NCBI RefSeq assembly: GCF_001612665.1
Contig: NZ_BDAX01000029.1
Span: 62,001 to 126,000, forward strand
From: Nocardia alba NBRC 108234
GTDB lineage: Bacteria > Actinomycetota > Actinomycetes > Mycobacteriales > Mycobacteriaceae
DNA length: 64,000 nt
Reading direction: 5' to 3'
The notes below the pieces were generated by a model. That model did not search any database and was not told the origin of the DNA. It saw only the letters and a program-made list of their open reading frames with translations. Shown here one piece after another: positions 16,748-25,763 of this stretch. Both the position numbers and the translations under genes were made by a program. Numbering within the stretch: position 1 is the first letter of the stretch; each line of letters opens with the position of its first letter.

Positions 16748-18156
16748 TTGCCGCGGCCTGCCTGGAACCCGAAGTCCCAGTTGTACAGACGGGCGATCTC
16801 CACCACGCCACCGCCTGGTTGACCGACAGGCGGGCGGACGAAGGTGCCCTCGCGGCGCACCACGAACTCACCGTTGACGTTCTCCAGCGCGAACAACACC
16901 GCGTCGCGAGAGTTGTCGGTGCAACCGTCGAGAGTCAGCTCGATGGGCGCGGAGTTCACCGTATTCAGGGTGACGGTGGCGTGCACATTGCGGAAATCGC
17001 TGGCACCGTCGTAGATCGAGGCGAACACCAGGACGCGGCGGATGAACTGGGTGTAGTCGAGATTGACCGACAGGTTCTCGCCGGTGATGCTGGCGCCGGT
17101 GCGGTCGTCCTGGTCGAGGTGGATGAACGGTGGTTCGTAGAGGGCGCCGAAGCGGCGATCCATGGCGCGCACGGAACCGATGGCGCCGTTGACCAGTTCG
17201 AAGAAGCAGCACAGGTCGAGGTCGATGTTCTTGCCGCGGAGTTTGCCGAAGAGGCGGCCCGTGGCGGCCATCGAGGTCCAGTTGAGGTTCACCCGCAGGA
17301 CGCCGCCGGTGGCACCGTGTTTTGTCAGCGAGACCGACGGGGCTTCCTTGGTGAGCGAGACCTTGGCGAGGTTGACCGGGGGTGGCGGGGACGGGGCGAA
17401 CTGCGGGTGCTGCGGGGCCGGGCTTCCGGGCTGGTTCGGCGGCGGCGCGTACTGCGGCTGCTGCTGATTCGGCGGGAACGCGGGGGTCGGCGGGGTCGGC
17501 GGCGGAATGTGGGGCCGGGTCGGCTGAGGTGCGGGGGTGAACGGCTGTGTAGGCGGAGCGTACGACTGTTGCGGGGTCGACTGGCCCGAGGCGAATGGTT
17601 GTGGAGGCACGGGAGGCTCGGGAGGCGCAGGAGGCGCGGGAGAATCGTCGACAGAGATGCCGAAATCGGTAGCGAGCCCGGCCAATCCGCTGTCGTAGCC
17701 CTGGCCGACCGCCCGGAACTTCCACCCTCCCTGGCGGCGGTACAGCTCACCGAGCACGAACGCGGTTTCCGTGGTCGCTCCGGTGCTGTCGAAACGCGCG
17801 ACCTCGCCGCCGTTCGCGGTGTCGATCACCCGGATGTAGAGCCCATGGAACTGACCGAAGGTCCCCCCGTCGGCGGACGCGGCGAGCACGATCGTCGCGA
17901 TCTGCGGCTCGACCTGCGCGAGATTCACCGACAGCGCGTCGACCACGGTGTGGCCCTGCTGTTTTCCTTCGTGCCGCACCGCCCCGGAGGGATGCACGGC
18001 CTGGTTGTAGAACACGAAGTCGTCATCGGAGCGCACCTTCGCCCCGGCGAGCAACAGCGCGGACGCGTCGGCATCGGGCACACCCTGCCCCGACTGCCAA
18101 CCCAATTCGACGCGGACCGCGGAGGCAGGCACCGCGACATTGGCGCCTTTCATCAT
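16744..18156 (-). CDS. Protein with two TerD domains joined by a proline-rich linker
   Basis: 470-residue tellurite/stress-response family protein. The first TerD domain spans about residues 1-170 (VPASAVRVELGWQSGQG, DDFVFYNQ, GGTFGQFHGLYIRVID, FVLGELYRRQGGWKFRAVGQGYDSGL). A linker of about 110 residues dominated by Pro, Gln, Ala and Thr follows, then a second TerD-like domain from about residue 275 (VSLTKEAPSVSLTK, LNWTSM, RREGTFVRP). The domains bind calcium in characterised members. ATG 18156 is chosen; ATG 18153 and TTG 18171 are possible. It forms an operon with the hydrolase. Confidence 0.9.
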   Translation of the reverse strand: MMKGANVAVPASAVRVELGWQSGQGVPDADASALLLAGAKVRSDDDFVFYNQAVHPSGAVRHEGKQQGHTVVDALSVNLAQVEPQIATIVLAASADGGTFGQFHGLYIRVIDTANGGEVARFDSTGATTETAFVLGELYRRQGGWKFRAVGQGYDSGLAGLATDFGISVDDSPAPPAPPEPPVPPQPFASGQSTPQQSYAPPTQPFTPAPQPTRPHIPPPTPPTPAFPPNQQQPQYAPPPNQPGSPAPQHPQFAPSPPPPVNLAKVSLTKEAPSVSLTKHGATGGVLRVNLNWTSMAATGRLFGKLRGKNIDLDLCCFFELVNGAIGSVRAMDRRFGALYEPPFIHLDQDDRTGASITGENLSVNLDYTQFIRRVLVFASIYDGASDFRNVHATVTLNTVNSAPIELTLDGCTDNSRDAVLFALENVNGEFVVRREGTFVRPPVGQPGGGVVEIARLYNWDFGFQAGRGK

Positions 18157-18262
18157 CGACACACCGTCCAACCTATCCCGCCCCCGTGCCTAGCCCAACC
18201 GGTTGCCTCCTACTCCCTTCCGACACGCCACGGTCGGTGTGCCGCACCGACCACACACGACG

Positions 18263-18291
18263 AAGGCCGCCCGGTGTCACCGGACGGCCTT
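18263..18291 (-). terminator. Probable terminator of pheT
   Basis: Hairpin with outer arms AAGGCCG/CGGCCTT and inner arms CCGGTG/CACCGG just beyond the pheT stop. The tract after it is only TTCG, so it is a GC-rich hairpin without a long U run, common in actinomycetes. Confidence 0.55.
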
Positions 18292-18309
18292 GGGGTGTCG
18301 TGTCGAGGA

Positions 18310-20811
18310 TCAGGCGCGCAGTTCGGCGCCGACCGCGGTGGTGGCCGAGGCGACGGCGGCGTCGCGAGCGGCGCTGGCCTCGTCTTCGGTGAGGGTGCGG
18401 TCGGGGGCGCGGAAGCGCAGCGCGTAGGTGAGGGATTTGCGGCCCTCACCTGCTTGCGCGCCCTCGTAGACGTCGAACAGGGCGATGCTCTCGAGCAGGT
18501 CGCCCCCGCCCGTGCGGAGCGCGGTTTCCACCTGCGCGGCCGGGACCGTCTTCTCGACACTGATCGACACGTCCTGCAGGACCGCCGGGAACGCCGAGAT
18601 AGTCGGCGCGGGCAGCGATCCGCTCAGCGGAAGGGCATCGAGGTCCACCTCCAGCGCGCAGGTACGCGGCGGCAGACCGGCGCGTTCCAGCACAGCGGGG
18701 TGGAGTTCACCCGCATGACCGACGACCACACCGTCGACGAGCAGTTGCGCGCAACGACCGGGGTGCCACGGCAGGTAGGCCGCGGCCCGGCGTTCGATGA
18801 CGACACCCGCCGCGTCGGCGATGTCGTCGACCAGTGCGAAGGCATCGGCGGCCTCGGCCGGACGGCCGGGACCCCACGGCCCGCGCGGGTCGTGTTTACC
18901 GCTGAGCACCGCGACGACCTGCACCGGCTGGGCCGGCAGCGAGGCTTTGAGCTCGGCGATCTGCTCGTCGGTGGGACGACGGTCCACCGGCAGCGCCTCG
19001 ACCGCGTGGGTGCGCGCGCCGGGCCGCACCACCTGGGCGATGCCGTAGATGATCAGATCGCGCGCACCGCGAGAGATGTTGCGCGCGGCCACTTCCAGCA
19101 GGCCCGGCAGCAGGGTGCTCGCCAGTTCGGGGCGATCACTGTCGAGGGGGTTCAGCACGCGCGTGGTGTTGCGACGCGGGTCGTCGGCGTCCAGACCCCA
19201 GACCTCGAACACACCACCGGGCAGGAAGGCCGGCGGCGGCACCTCGACGGCACCGGCGAAAGCCAGCGCCCGACTCACCGCACGACGACGCTGCTGCTGC
19301 GCGGTCAGCCCGCGGCCACCGGGCGCGGTCGGCAGCACGGACGGGATCTGCTCGAGGCCCTCCAGCCGCAGGACCTCTTCCACCAGGTCAGCGGACTGCG
19401 AGAGGTCGGGGCGCCAGCTCGGCGGGGTCACCAGCAACTGGGTCTTGCCCGCGTCGTTGACCTCGATCTCGACGCCGGCGCCGATCTGGGCGAGCCTGCG
19501 CACGGACGTGCCCGCCGGGTAGGTGACGCCGGCGACGCGGTCGGGCAGCTCGATGTCCATCGCGATCGGCGCGGCGGGCTCCAGGGGCACCCGGATGTCG
19601 GTGAGCGCGGATTCGATGGTGCCGCTGGTGATCTCGGCGAGCAGGGTGGCGGCGCGGTCGAGCGCGACGATGTTGATCTCGGGATCGACGACGCGTTCGT
19701 AGCGCTTGCCCGCCTCCGAGGAGAGCTTGTGCCTGCGCGAGGTCCGATACACCCGCAGCGGATTCCAGGTAGCCGCTTCCAGCACCACATCGGTGGTTTC
19801 CGCGCCGACCTCGGTGCTCGCGCCGCCCATGACGCCCGCCAGGGAGATGACGCCGGAATCGTCGACGATCACCACATCTTCGGCGTCGAGGGTGCGCTCG
19901 GTGTCGTCGAGGGTGCGCAGGGTCTCGCCCTTGTGCGCCGAGCGAACGACCAGGCCGCCGTGCAGCTTCGCCGCGTCGAAGGCGTGCAGCGGCTGACCGA
20001 GTTCGAGCATCACGTAGTTGGTGACATCGACCGCCGGGGAGATCGGGCGCATGCCCGACAGCATCAGCCTGCGCTGCAGCCACAACGGGCTCACCGCGTT
20101 CGGGTTCATCCCGGTGACGCGGCGCACGCCGAAGCGGGTGCAGTCCGAATCGTCGTCCAGGCGTACCGACCAGGCCTGCGCGTCGGTCTCCGGCAGCGTG
20201 CGCACGGCCGGGTCGGCGTACTCGAGGTCGAACCCACAGGCCAGCTCGCGGGCCAGCCCACGCACCGAGAAGCAGTAGCCGCGATCGGGGGTGATGTTGA
20301 GTTCGATGATCGTGTCGTCGGTGCCCAACAGCACGTTCGCGTCGTCGCCGGGCTGCGCGGAACCGGGCTCGAGCACCAGGATGCCGTCGTGATCCTTGCC
20401 GATGCCGAGTTCGGCGACCGAGCAGATCATGCCGTGGGAGGTGTGGCCGTAGGTCTTGCGCGAGGAGATCGTGAACCCGCCGGGCAGCTCACCGCCCGGC
20501 AGCACGACCACGACGAGGTCCCCGACCGCGAAATTGCGTGCGCCACAAACGATTTCCTGCAACTCGGGGTTGCCGACGTCGACCTTGCAGAAGCGGATCG
20601 GCTTCTTGAACTCGGTGAGTTCGGTGATCTCGGCGACCCGACCGACCACCAGCGGCTTGTCGATACTGCCGCCGATCGGCTCGAGCTTGTCGACCTCTTC
20701 GACTTCCAGACCCACCCGGACGAAGCCGGCGTCGAGCTCTTCCGCCGACACCGACCACTCGGGGGTGGTGCGCTGCAGGATCTCGGTCAGCCAGGACTGT
20801 GCTACTCGCAC
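18310..20811 (-). CDS. pheT: Phenylalanine--tRNA ligase beta subunit
   Basis: 833-residue beta subunit of the alpha2-beta2 enzyme that charges tRNA-Phe. Order of domains: N-terminal helix (SWLTEILQRTTPEW), EMAP/tRNA-binding domain near 40-150 (RFCKVDVGNPELQEIVCGARNF), B3/4 editing domain near 210-380, B5 domain, synthetase-like core, and a C-terminal FDX-ACB anticodon-binding domain (AFPAVLQDVSISVEKTVPA ... LTYALRFRAPDRTLTEDE). GTG 20811 starts VRVAQSWLTEIL, the conserved N-terminus. It lies 19 bases after pheS. Confidence 0.98.
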   Translation of the reverse strand: MRVAQSWLTEILQRTTPEWSVSAEELDAGFVRVGLEVEEVDKLEPIGGSIDKPLVVGRVAEITELTEFKKPIRFCKVDVGNPELQEIVCGARNFAVGDLVVVVLPGGELPGGFTISSRKTYGHTSHGMICSVAELGIGKDHDGILVLEPGSAQPGDDANVLLGTDDTIIELNITPDRGYCFSVRGLARELACGFDLEYADPAVRTLPETDAQAWSVRLDDDSDCTRFGVRRVTGMNPNAVSPLWLQRRLMLSGMRPISPAVDVTNYVMLELGQPLHAFDAAKLHGGLVVRSAHKGETLRTLDDTERTLDAEDVVIVDDSGVISLAGVMGGASTEVGAETTDVVLEAATWNPLRVYRTSRRHKLSSEAGKRYERVVDPEINIVALDRAATLLAEITSGTIESALTDIRVPLEPAAPIAMDIELPDRVAGVTYPAGTSVRRLAQIGAGVEIEVNDAGKTQLLVTPPSWRPDLSQSADLVEEVLRLEGLEQIPSVLPTAPGGRGLTAQQQRRRAVSRALAFAGAVEVPPPAFLPGGVFEVWGLDADDPRRNTTRVLNPLDSDRPELASTLLPGLLEVAARNISRGARDLIIYGIAQVVRPGARTHAVEALPVDRRPTDEQIAELKASLPAQPVQVVAVLSGKHDPRGPWGPGRPAEAADAFALVDDIADAAGVVIERRAAAYLPWHPGRCAQLLVDGVVVGHAGELHPAVLERAGLPPRTCALEVDLDALPLSGSLPAPTISAFPAVLQDVSISVEKTVPAAQVETALRTGGGDLLESIALFDVYEGAQAGEGRKSLTYALRFRAPDRTLTEDEASAARDAAVASATTAVGAELRA

Positions 20812-20830
20812 TTGACGTTTCGCTCTCTCT

Positions 20831-21892
20831 CTAAGACCGGATACCGAAGGGCAGGGTGAATCGCACATCGCCCTCGACGATGTCGCGCATGTCGGCGATG
20901 GTGGTCTGGAACTGCAGGGTGCGCTCCATGCCCATGCCGAAGGCGAACCCGGAATACACCTCGGGATCGATGCCGCTGGCGATCAGGACCTTCGGGTTGA
21001 CCATGCCGCAGCCGCCCCACTCGATCCAGCCCGCGCCGCCCTTCTTGTTCGGGAACCACACGTCGACCTCGGCCGACGGTTCGGTGAAGGGGAAGTAGTT
21101 GGGGCGCATGCGCGTACGGGTCTCGGGGCCGAACATGGCCTGCGCGAACGCGTCGAGGACGCCGCGCAGGTGCGCCATGGTCAGGCCCTTGTCGATCGCC
21201 AGACCCTCCACCTGGGAGAACACCGGGGTATGGGTGGCGTCGAGCTCATCGGTGCGGAAGGTACGACCGGGGCAGGCGACATAGATCGGCACCTCGCGCT
21301 CCAGCATGGACCGCACCTGCACCGGGGAGGTGTGCGTGCGCAGCACCTGGCGCGAACCCTCCGGGGCGATGTGGAAGGTGTCCTGCATGGTGCGCGCCGG
21401 GTGATCGGGCAGGAAGTTCAGCGCGTCGAAGTTGAAGTGCTCGGTCTCCACCTCGGGACCCTCGGCGACCTCCCAGCCCATGCCGACGAAGAAGTCGGCG
21501 ATCTGCTCGGAGATGACCGTGATCGGGTGCCGGGCGCCCACGGGCCGACGGCGAGCGGGCAGCGTGACGTCGATCTTCTCGGAGATCAGCACAGCCTGAT
21601 CCCGCTCCGCCAGGAGCGCGGCACGGCGCGCCTCGAACGCGTCCGAGACCCGCTTGCGCGCGACGTTGACCCGCTTACCGGCCTCGGCCTTCTCCTCCTT
21701 GGGAACACTGCCCAACCCACGCTGCGCGAGCGCGATCGGCGACTTACCGCCGATGAAGTCGGTCTTGGCGACCGCCAGCGCATCCAGATCGGCCGCCGCG
21801 GCAAACGCCTTCTCGGCCTCCGCCGCCGCTGCCGCGAGTGCCTCCTCGGTCAAAGAGGCGTTCTGCTCGACTCCACTGTTGTCGTCGGCCAC
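20831..21892 (-). CDS. pheS: Phenylalanine--tRNA ligase alpha subunit
   Basis: 353-residue catalytic subunit. The N-terminal coiled coil (ALAAAAAEAEKAFAAAADLDALAVAKTDFIGGKSP) is followed by the class II core with HPITVISEQIADFFVGMGWEVAEGPEVETEHFNFDALNFLPDHPAR, motif 2 around GRTFRTDELDATH, and motif 3 FGMGMERTLQF. The frame is open to ATG 21943, but GTG 21892 gives the usual N-terminus and length. No T-box or peptide attenuator was seen in the short upstream region. Confidence 0.98.
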   Translation of the reverse strand: MADDNSGVEQNASLTEEALAAAAAEAEKAFAAAADLDALAVAKTDFIGGKSPIALAQRGLGSVPKEEKAEAGKRVNVARKRVSDAFEARRAALLAERDQAVLISEKIDVTLPARRRPVGARHPITVISEQIADFFVGMGWEVAEGPEVETEHFNFDALNFLPDHPARTMQDTFHIAPEGSRQVLRTHTSPVQVRSMLEREVPIYVACPGRTFRTDELDATHTPVFSQVEGLAIDKGLTMAHLRGVLDAFAQAMFGPETRTRMRPNYFPFTEPSAEVDVWFPNKKGGAGWIEWGGCGMVNPKVLIASGIDPEVYSGFAFGMGMERTLQFQTTIADMRDIVEGDVRFTLPFGIRS

Positions 21893-22105
21893 GATCTTCT
21901 CGACTCTCCCCTGGGGATCGGTTCGCGGGCGCGTCATTGCCATCCCGCATCGGTGCTGCGTAAATCCTATGGGATCGGGTTCACGCGATTCATCCGGATT
22001 ACTCGCGGGGGAATCGACGCTGGTCGACAGGGTCGTTATGCGGACCGACCAGTCCAGGTCAGCGTGAGGATCGACAGCGTCTCGGCGCGGTCGATCCGCA
22101 CGCGA

Positions 22106-22678
22106 TCACCGGTCGTAGCGAGGCAGACAGGCGGTATCGAGCGACACCGCCAGCGGTGCGAGCAGGACGATCGGATCGCCGTACACACCCTCGATCAACT
22201 CGGCGTAGCCGCCCGAAGCGGGCCCCGCGAACAACGCCCACCGTCCGACTCGAGGGTCGACGACCAATAGCGCGCGCACGCCCGCCGCGGCGTACCAGCC
22301 GTTCTTCCCGGTGATCTGGGCCGCCCGTTCCGACCGCGAGATCACCTCGACGGCGAGTTCGACATCGCGCGGGTCGGCCAGCCAGTCGTCGTCGGTGTCC
22401 CAGCTATCAGGGAGCAGGACCAGGTCGGGCGTGCAGTAGTCGTCTACGTCATCGGGCATCGCGATCGAGGTGACCTCGTACGCCGCCAGCCCGGTAGGCA
22501 TCGAGGCCTCCAACTGCTGACGCAAGCGGCGGATAGATCCCGCGTGTTTTCCACGCGGGGTCGGTGACATCACGAGCGCCCCTCCCAGAATCTCGACGCG
22601 CAGGCCGGTAGCGCGTTCGATCTCCTCGGCGACCTCACGGAGGTTGCCAGGTCGGGGATGCATCGCGGGAAGGCTCAT
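22106..22678 (-). CDS. Uma2 family (DUF820) restriction-endonuclease-like protein
   Basis: 190 residues with the Uma2 pattern. The N-terminal GLRVEILGGALVMSPTPRGKH is followed by DDYCTPDLVLLPDSWD and DVELAVEVISRSERAAQITGKNGWYAAAGVRALLVVDP, which supply the PD-(D/E)xK-like acidic residues and the lysine. Nuclease activity is rarely shown for this family, so substrate and role are open. ATG 22678 has GGAG seven bases upstream. It sits between pheS and unrelated genes, in the interval where the translation block is interrupted. Confidence 0.9.
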   Translation of the reverse strand: MSLPAMHPRPGNLREVAEEIERATGLRVEILGGALVMSPTPRGKHAGSIRRLRQQLEASMPTGLAAYEVTSIAMPDDVDDYCTPDLVLLPDSWDTDDDWLADPRDVELAVEVISRSERAAQITGKNGWYAAAGVRALLVVDPRVGRWALFAGPASGGYAELIEGVYGDPIVLLAPLAVSLDTACLPRYDR

Positions 22679-22965
22679 GCGGTCGCTCCATTCATGCGGA
22701 CTGCCGTGGTCAACGATACCGCGAACCGATCGCGCCGATGATCGACAGCACATCGGCCGTCCGTCTTCCCCCGCGGCCTGCCTGCCGCTGCTATCCGGCG
22801 CTGGGCCGGCGTGCCAGGGGGGCAAGCGGGACTGGTTGTGTCCGAGAACGCCCGATTCGCAGAGCAATCGGAAGAATTTCGGGGAACGAGGGAACCGATC
22901 GGGATCGGGGCGCGTCCATATGAGCAAACACACCAGCGTGTTCGACTCGAGAACAGGATGACTCG
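22679..22965. other. Intergenic region with no supported gene
   Basis: About 290 bases between the divergent Uma2 gene and the candidate small gene at 22966. Several frames are open on both strands, but none shows a convincing ribosome binding site or codon pattern. I see no terminator or strong repeat. Confidence 0.5.
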
Positions 22966-23169
22966 ATGGCTGAACAGACTTGCGATCCGGCGTCACCGCG
23001 GGGGCGGCGTGTTCGGGCTACCGCCGCGGGGAGCGGGCTCGCGTTGTGTGGCTTCGGGATTCGGCCGAGCGGGCGCCGGTCGCGCGCTCGTGCGGCGGGG
23101 TTGTGCGCGCACCGGCCCGAACAGCAAACCGCCTCCGACCAGGGGCAGCACCCGGACAGTGTCGGATGA
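22966..23169 (+). CDS. Possible small Arg/Ala/Gly-rich protein coupled to the next gene
   Basis: 67-codon frame starting ATG 22966 with AGGA seven bases upstream. Its TGA overlaps the ATG of the following gene as ATGA, the pattern of translational coupling. Product begins MAEQTCDPASPRGRRVRATAAG and has no known motif. Third-position GC, roughly three quarters by eye, is lower than in neighbouring genes, so it may instead be a leader or a chance frame. Confidence 0.35.
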   Translation: MAEQTCDPASPRGRRVRATAAGSGLALCGFGIRPSGRRSRARAAGLCAHRPEQQTASDQGQHPDSVG

Positions 23170-23630
23170 CAGGGGATGGCGACGGTCCGGTCACCGGGGC
23201 CGCTGAACTGTCGTTCGTTCGATTCCAGGCCGCGCGACCCGATCGGCACGGTCGATTTCCCGGCGTCTTCGGTTTGGTGAACGGGCTATGGGCCGCAGGG
23301 CATTTGAGTGCTCGCGAGGTCCGATTCCGACGGGCCGGCAACGACTGGTTCGACGAGAATCTGACGAATCCGAGTGACGTGATCCCGGATGTGTACGACC
23401 GGGCGTTGTATCCGGGCGCCGCCTCGTGGTTCAAGTCGAGCGCGGTCCCGATCATCGAGCGAGTCGAGGGATATCTCGCGATTCTCGATGCGCACGCGGT
23501 GGAGTGGCAGCGGCTGGACTCCACCGCGCCGGGCGAGATCATCTACGACGACGCCGAGCAGGTGGTCGTCGTGCCGTCGCGCGACAACCACCTGCTCCGG
23601 GTACCGATCAGCCGCTATCGCGCGGGCTGA
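23166..23630 (+). CDS. Conserved hypothetical protein
   Basis: 154 residues, no signal or membrane segment and no recognised domain. Visible blocks are FVRFQAARPDRHGRFPGVFGLVNGLWAAGHLS, then VRFRRAGNDWFDENLTNPSDVIPDVYDRALYPGAASWFKSSA and a C-terminal beta-rich DDAEQVVVVPSRDNHLLRVPISRY. It is rich in aromatic residues and probably a compact cytosolic fold. The chosen ATG overlaps the stop of the small upstream frame. The 3' end overlaps the convergent MFS gene by 16 bases. Confidence 0.8.
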   Translation: MTGDGDGPVTGAAELSFVRFQAARPDRHGRFPGVFGLVNGLWAAGHLSAREVRFRRAGNDWFDENLTNPSDVIPDVYDRALYPGAASWFKSSAVPIIERVEGYLAILDAHAVEWQRLDSTAPGEIIYDDAEQVVVVPSRDNHLLRVPISRYRAG

Positions 23631-25048
23631 GTGCGCCGGGGCAGGAAAACGGCCACCACCGCGGCGCAGGCGACCAGGGCGGCGCCGACCCACACCGCGG
23701 GGACGAGGCCGTCCACATAGGACTGAGGGTCGGTGTAGGACCCGTGCGAGGCGAATACCGAGGCCAGCACGGCGATGCCCATGGCCACGCCCACTTCGCG
23801 AACGGTACTGCTGATGCCCGATGCCATGCCCTGGTCAGCGGGGGAAGCGCTGGCCATGACGATGGTGGACGAGGGTGCGAAGGTCAGGCCCATGCCGATA
23901 CCGCCGAGGACGAAGGGAGCGACGAAGGCGAGATACTGGACGTCGGCGCTGGTGATCATCGCCATCCAGGCCAGGGAGACGGCCAGGCAGAGCTGGCCGA
24001 CCGCGATGAGGGTGCGGGCGCCGACGCGGTCGACGATCAGGCCGGCCAGCGGTGCGACGACCATCGGGACCATCGTCCACGGCATCGTGCGTATGCCCGA
24101 CTCCAGCGGCGAGTAGCCCTGGACCACCTGGAAGAACTGGGCGAGCAGGAAGATCGAACCGAAAACGCCCGCCGAGAAGCCGAAGGACACGATGAAGCTG
24201 AGGCTCAGGCCGCGGGACTCGAACAGGCGCAGGGGGAGCATCGGGTCGGCGACGTAGGACTCCCAGACGATGAACGCGACGAGCAGCACGGCGCCGCCGA
24301 TCAGCGCGGTGAGCACCCGCGGCGCGGTCCAGCCGTCATCGGCACCATGGATGACACCCCACACCAGCGCGAGAACACCACCGGCCGAGAGCAGTACGCC
24401 CAGGTAGTCGAGTTTCCTCGCGGCACCGGTTGATTCGGCGAGCATCCGGGCCGCGAAGGGCAGCGCCACCAGGCCGATGGGCACATTGAGCCAGAAGATC
24501 CACTGCCAGTTCAGACCGTCGACCACCGCACCGCCGACAACCGGGCCGACCGCGACGCCGAGGCCCGCGATGCCACCCCAGATGCCGATGGCGGCGCTGC
24601 GCATCTTCGCGGGCACCGCCGCGGCGAGCAGCGTGAGCGACAACGGCATCACGGCCGCGCCACCGACACCCTGCACCGCGCGCGCCGCGATGAGCATCCA
24701 CGGTTCGGTGGCCAGCGCGCAGGCCGCGGAGGCGACGACGAAGATCGCGATCCCGGCGAGGAAAACACGGCGACGGCCGATCCGGTCACCCAGCGCGGAG
24801 GCCGACAGCAGCAGGGCCGCGAAGGACAGTGTGTAGGCGTTGATGAACCACTGCAGGTCCGACAGTGACGCGCCCAGTTCGGTTTTGATCACCGGCAGCG
24901 CGTTCGTCACGACCAGGTTGTCCAACGTGACCATGAACATCGGAATGCCGACGGCGGCGATGACCGCGCCGAGCGGCTTGGCCTTCACCCCGGAGTTCGG
25001 GGGCGCATCGGCGGCTCGCGCGTCGCCGGATTCGAGTGTCTGCGTCAT
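23615..25048 (-). CDS. MFS drug:H+ antiporter, DHA2 (EmrB/QacA) family
   Basis: 477-residue membrane exporter with about 14 transmembrane segments. The N-terminal motif D1 region is VIAAVGIPMFMVTLDNLVVTNALPVI, motif A is SALGDRIGRRRVF, and motif C is GAAVMPLSLTLL. ATG 25048 has AAAGG six bases upstream. It is divergent from a TetR gene, with two related repeats in the shared promoter, so substrate-induced derepression is likely. Substrates cannot be told from sequence. Confidence 0.94.
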   Translation of the reverse strand: MTQTLESGDARAADAPPNSGVKAKPLGAVIAAVGIPMFMVTLDNLVVTNALPVIKTELGASLSDLQWFINAYTLSFAALLLSASALGDRIGRRRVFLAGIAIFVVASAACALATEPWMLIAARAVQGVGGAAVMPLSLTLLAAAVPAKMRSAAIGIWGGIAGLGVAVGPVVGGAVVDGLNWQWIFWLNVPIGLVALPFAARMLAESTGAARKLDYLGVLLSAGGVLALVWGVIHGADDGWTAPRVLTALIGGAVLLVAFIVWESYVADPMLPLRLFESRGLSLSFIVSFGFSAGVFGSIFLLAQFFQVVQGYSPLESGIRTMPWTMVPMVVAPLAGLIVDRVGARTLIAVGQLCLAVSLAWMAMITSADVQYLAFVAPFVLGGIGMGLTFAPSSTIVMASASPADQGMASGISSTVREVGVAMGIAVLASVFASHGSYTDPQSYVDGLVPAVWVGAALVACAAVVAVFLPRRTQPAR

Positions 25049-25063
25049 GTCCAGCCTTTAGTT

Positions 25064-25112
25064 GTTATTGACTGATAACTTCGACACTCATCGTTATGCA
25101 TCGACTGATAAC
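25064..25112. promoter_or_regulatory. Paired TetR operator candidates (GACTGATAAC repeats)
   Basis: The 10-mer GACTGATAAC occurs at 25070-25079 and 25103-25112, 33 bp apart, about three helical turns. Each copy is preceded by GTTAT, making GTTAT/ATAAC inverted repeats with spacers of 6 and 10 bases. This sits in the 93-base divergent MFS/TetR promoter region. Confidence 0.6.
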
Positions 25113-25141
25113 ATGTCAAGAGGAAATCGATCGAGGAGGCA

Positions 25142-25723
25142 GTGACGCCGATGACCAGAACCCGGATGACCGCGTCAGAGCGCAGCGCGCAGGTGCTGGA
25201 GGCCGCGATCCGCGCGTTCGCCGAAACTGGTTACGCCGCAACGAAAACCGATGAGATCGCCAGAATCGCCGGGGTTTCGCAGCCGTATGTGATTCGGCTG
25301 TTCGGCACCAAGCAGCAGCTGTTCCTCGCCTGCCTGATCGAAGTGTGCACCCGCATCGAACAGGTGTTCCGGGATGCCGACATCGCCCCCGGCGCCGACA
25401 CCTCGGAAGCACTGCGCGCCCTCGGACAGGGGTACGACGTCTTCCTGGCCGAGCGTGAACTCCCCCTCGTCCTGCTCCACGGCGCCGCCGCCAGCGCTGA
25501 TCCGGTGATCGGTGATCACATGCGGGAACGATTCGGCCGGATGTATCGCCTGATCGGCGAACTCACCGGCGCGGACACCCTTCAAGCACGCCGCTTCGTC
25601 GCGACCGGCATGCTGCTCACGATCATGACCGCGATGCAGGTCGCGGGCAGCGATGCGATCGAACTCCCCTGGGCCACCGAAATCCTCACCGACCTGCGCA
25701 GCGCCACCACCCCCTCGTGCTGA
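25142..25723 (+). CDS. TetR family regulator, probable repressor of the MFS gene
   Basis: 193 residues with N-terminal DNA-binding domain ASERSAQVLEAAIRAFAETGYAATKTDEIARIAGVSQPYVIRLFGTKQQLFLACL. The ligand-binding domain is variable as usual. GTG 25142 lies only two bases after GAGGAGG, and ATG 25151 eleven bases after it; the latter may be the real start. The divergent promoter with repeated GACTGATAAC points to control of itself and the MFS exporter. Confidence 0.92.
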   Translation: MTPMTRTRMTASERSAQVLEAAIRAFAETGYAATKTDEIARIAGVSQPYVIRLFGTKQQLFLACLIEVCTRIEQVFRDADIAPGADTSEALRALGQGYDVFLAERELPLVLLHGAAASADPVIGDHMRERFGRMYRLIGELTGADTLQARRFVATGMLLTIMTAMQVAGSDAIELPWATEILTDLRSATTPSC

Positions 25724-25763
25724 CCGGTCCGCGCGGGAAGGCCCGCGTGTGGGTCTCGCCGCC

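Noticed and set aside
16819..20859. 1346-codon open frame on the plus strand
   Set aside because: Antisense to the TerD protein and pheT, both strongly supported; composition (Arg, Gly, Val, Asp, His rich) is typical of a shadow frame.
21893..22105. T-box or leader peptide for pheST
   Set aside because: The space upstream of pheS is short and shows no T-box bulge, specifier stem or Phe-rich leader frame.
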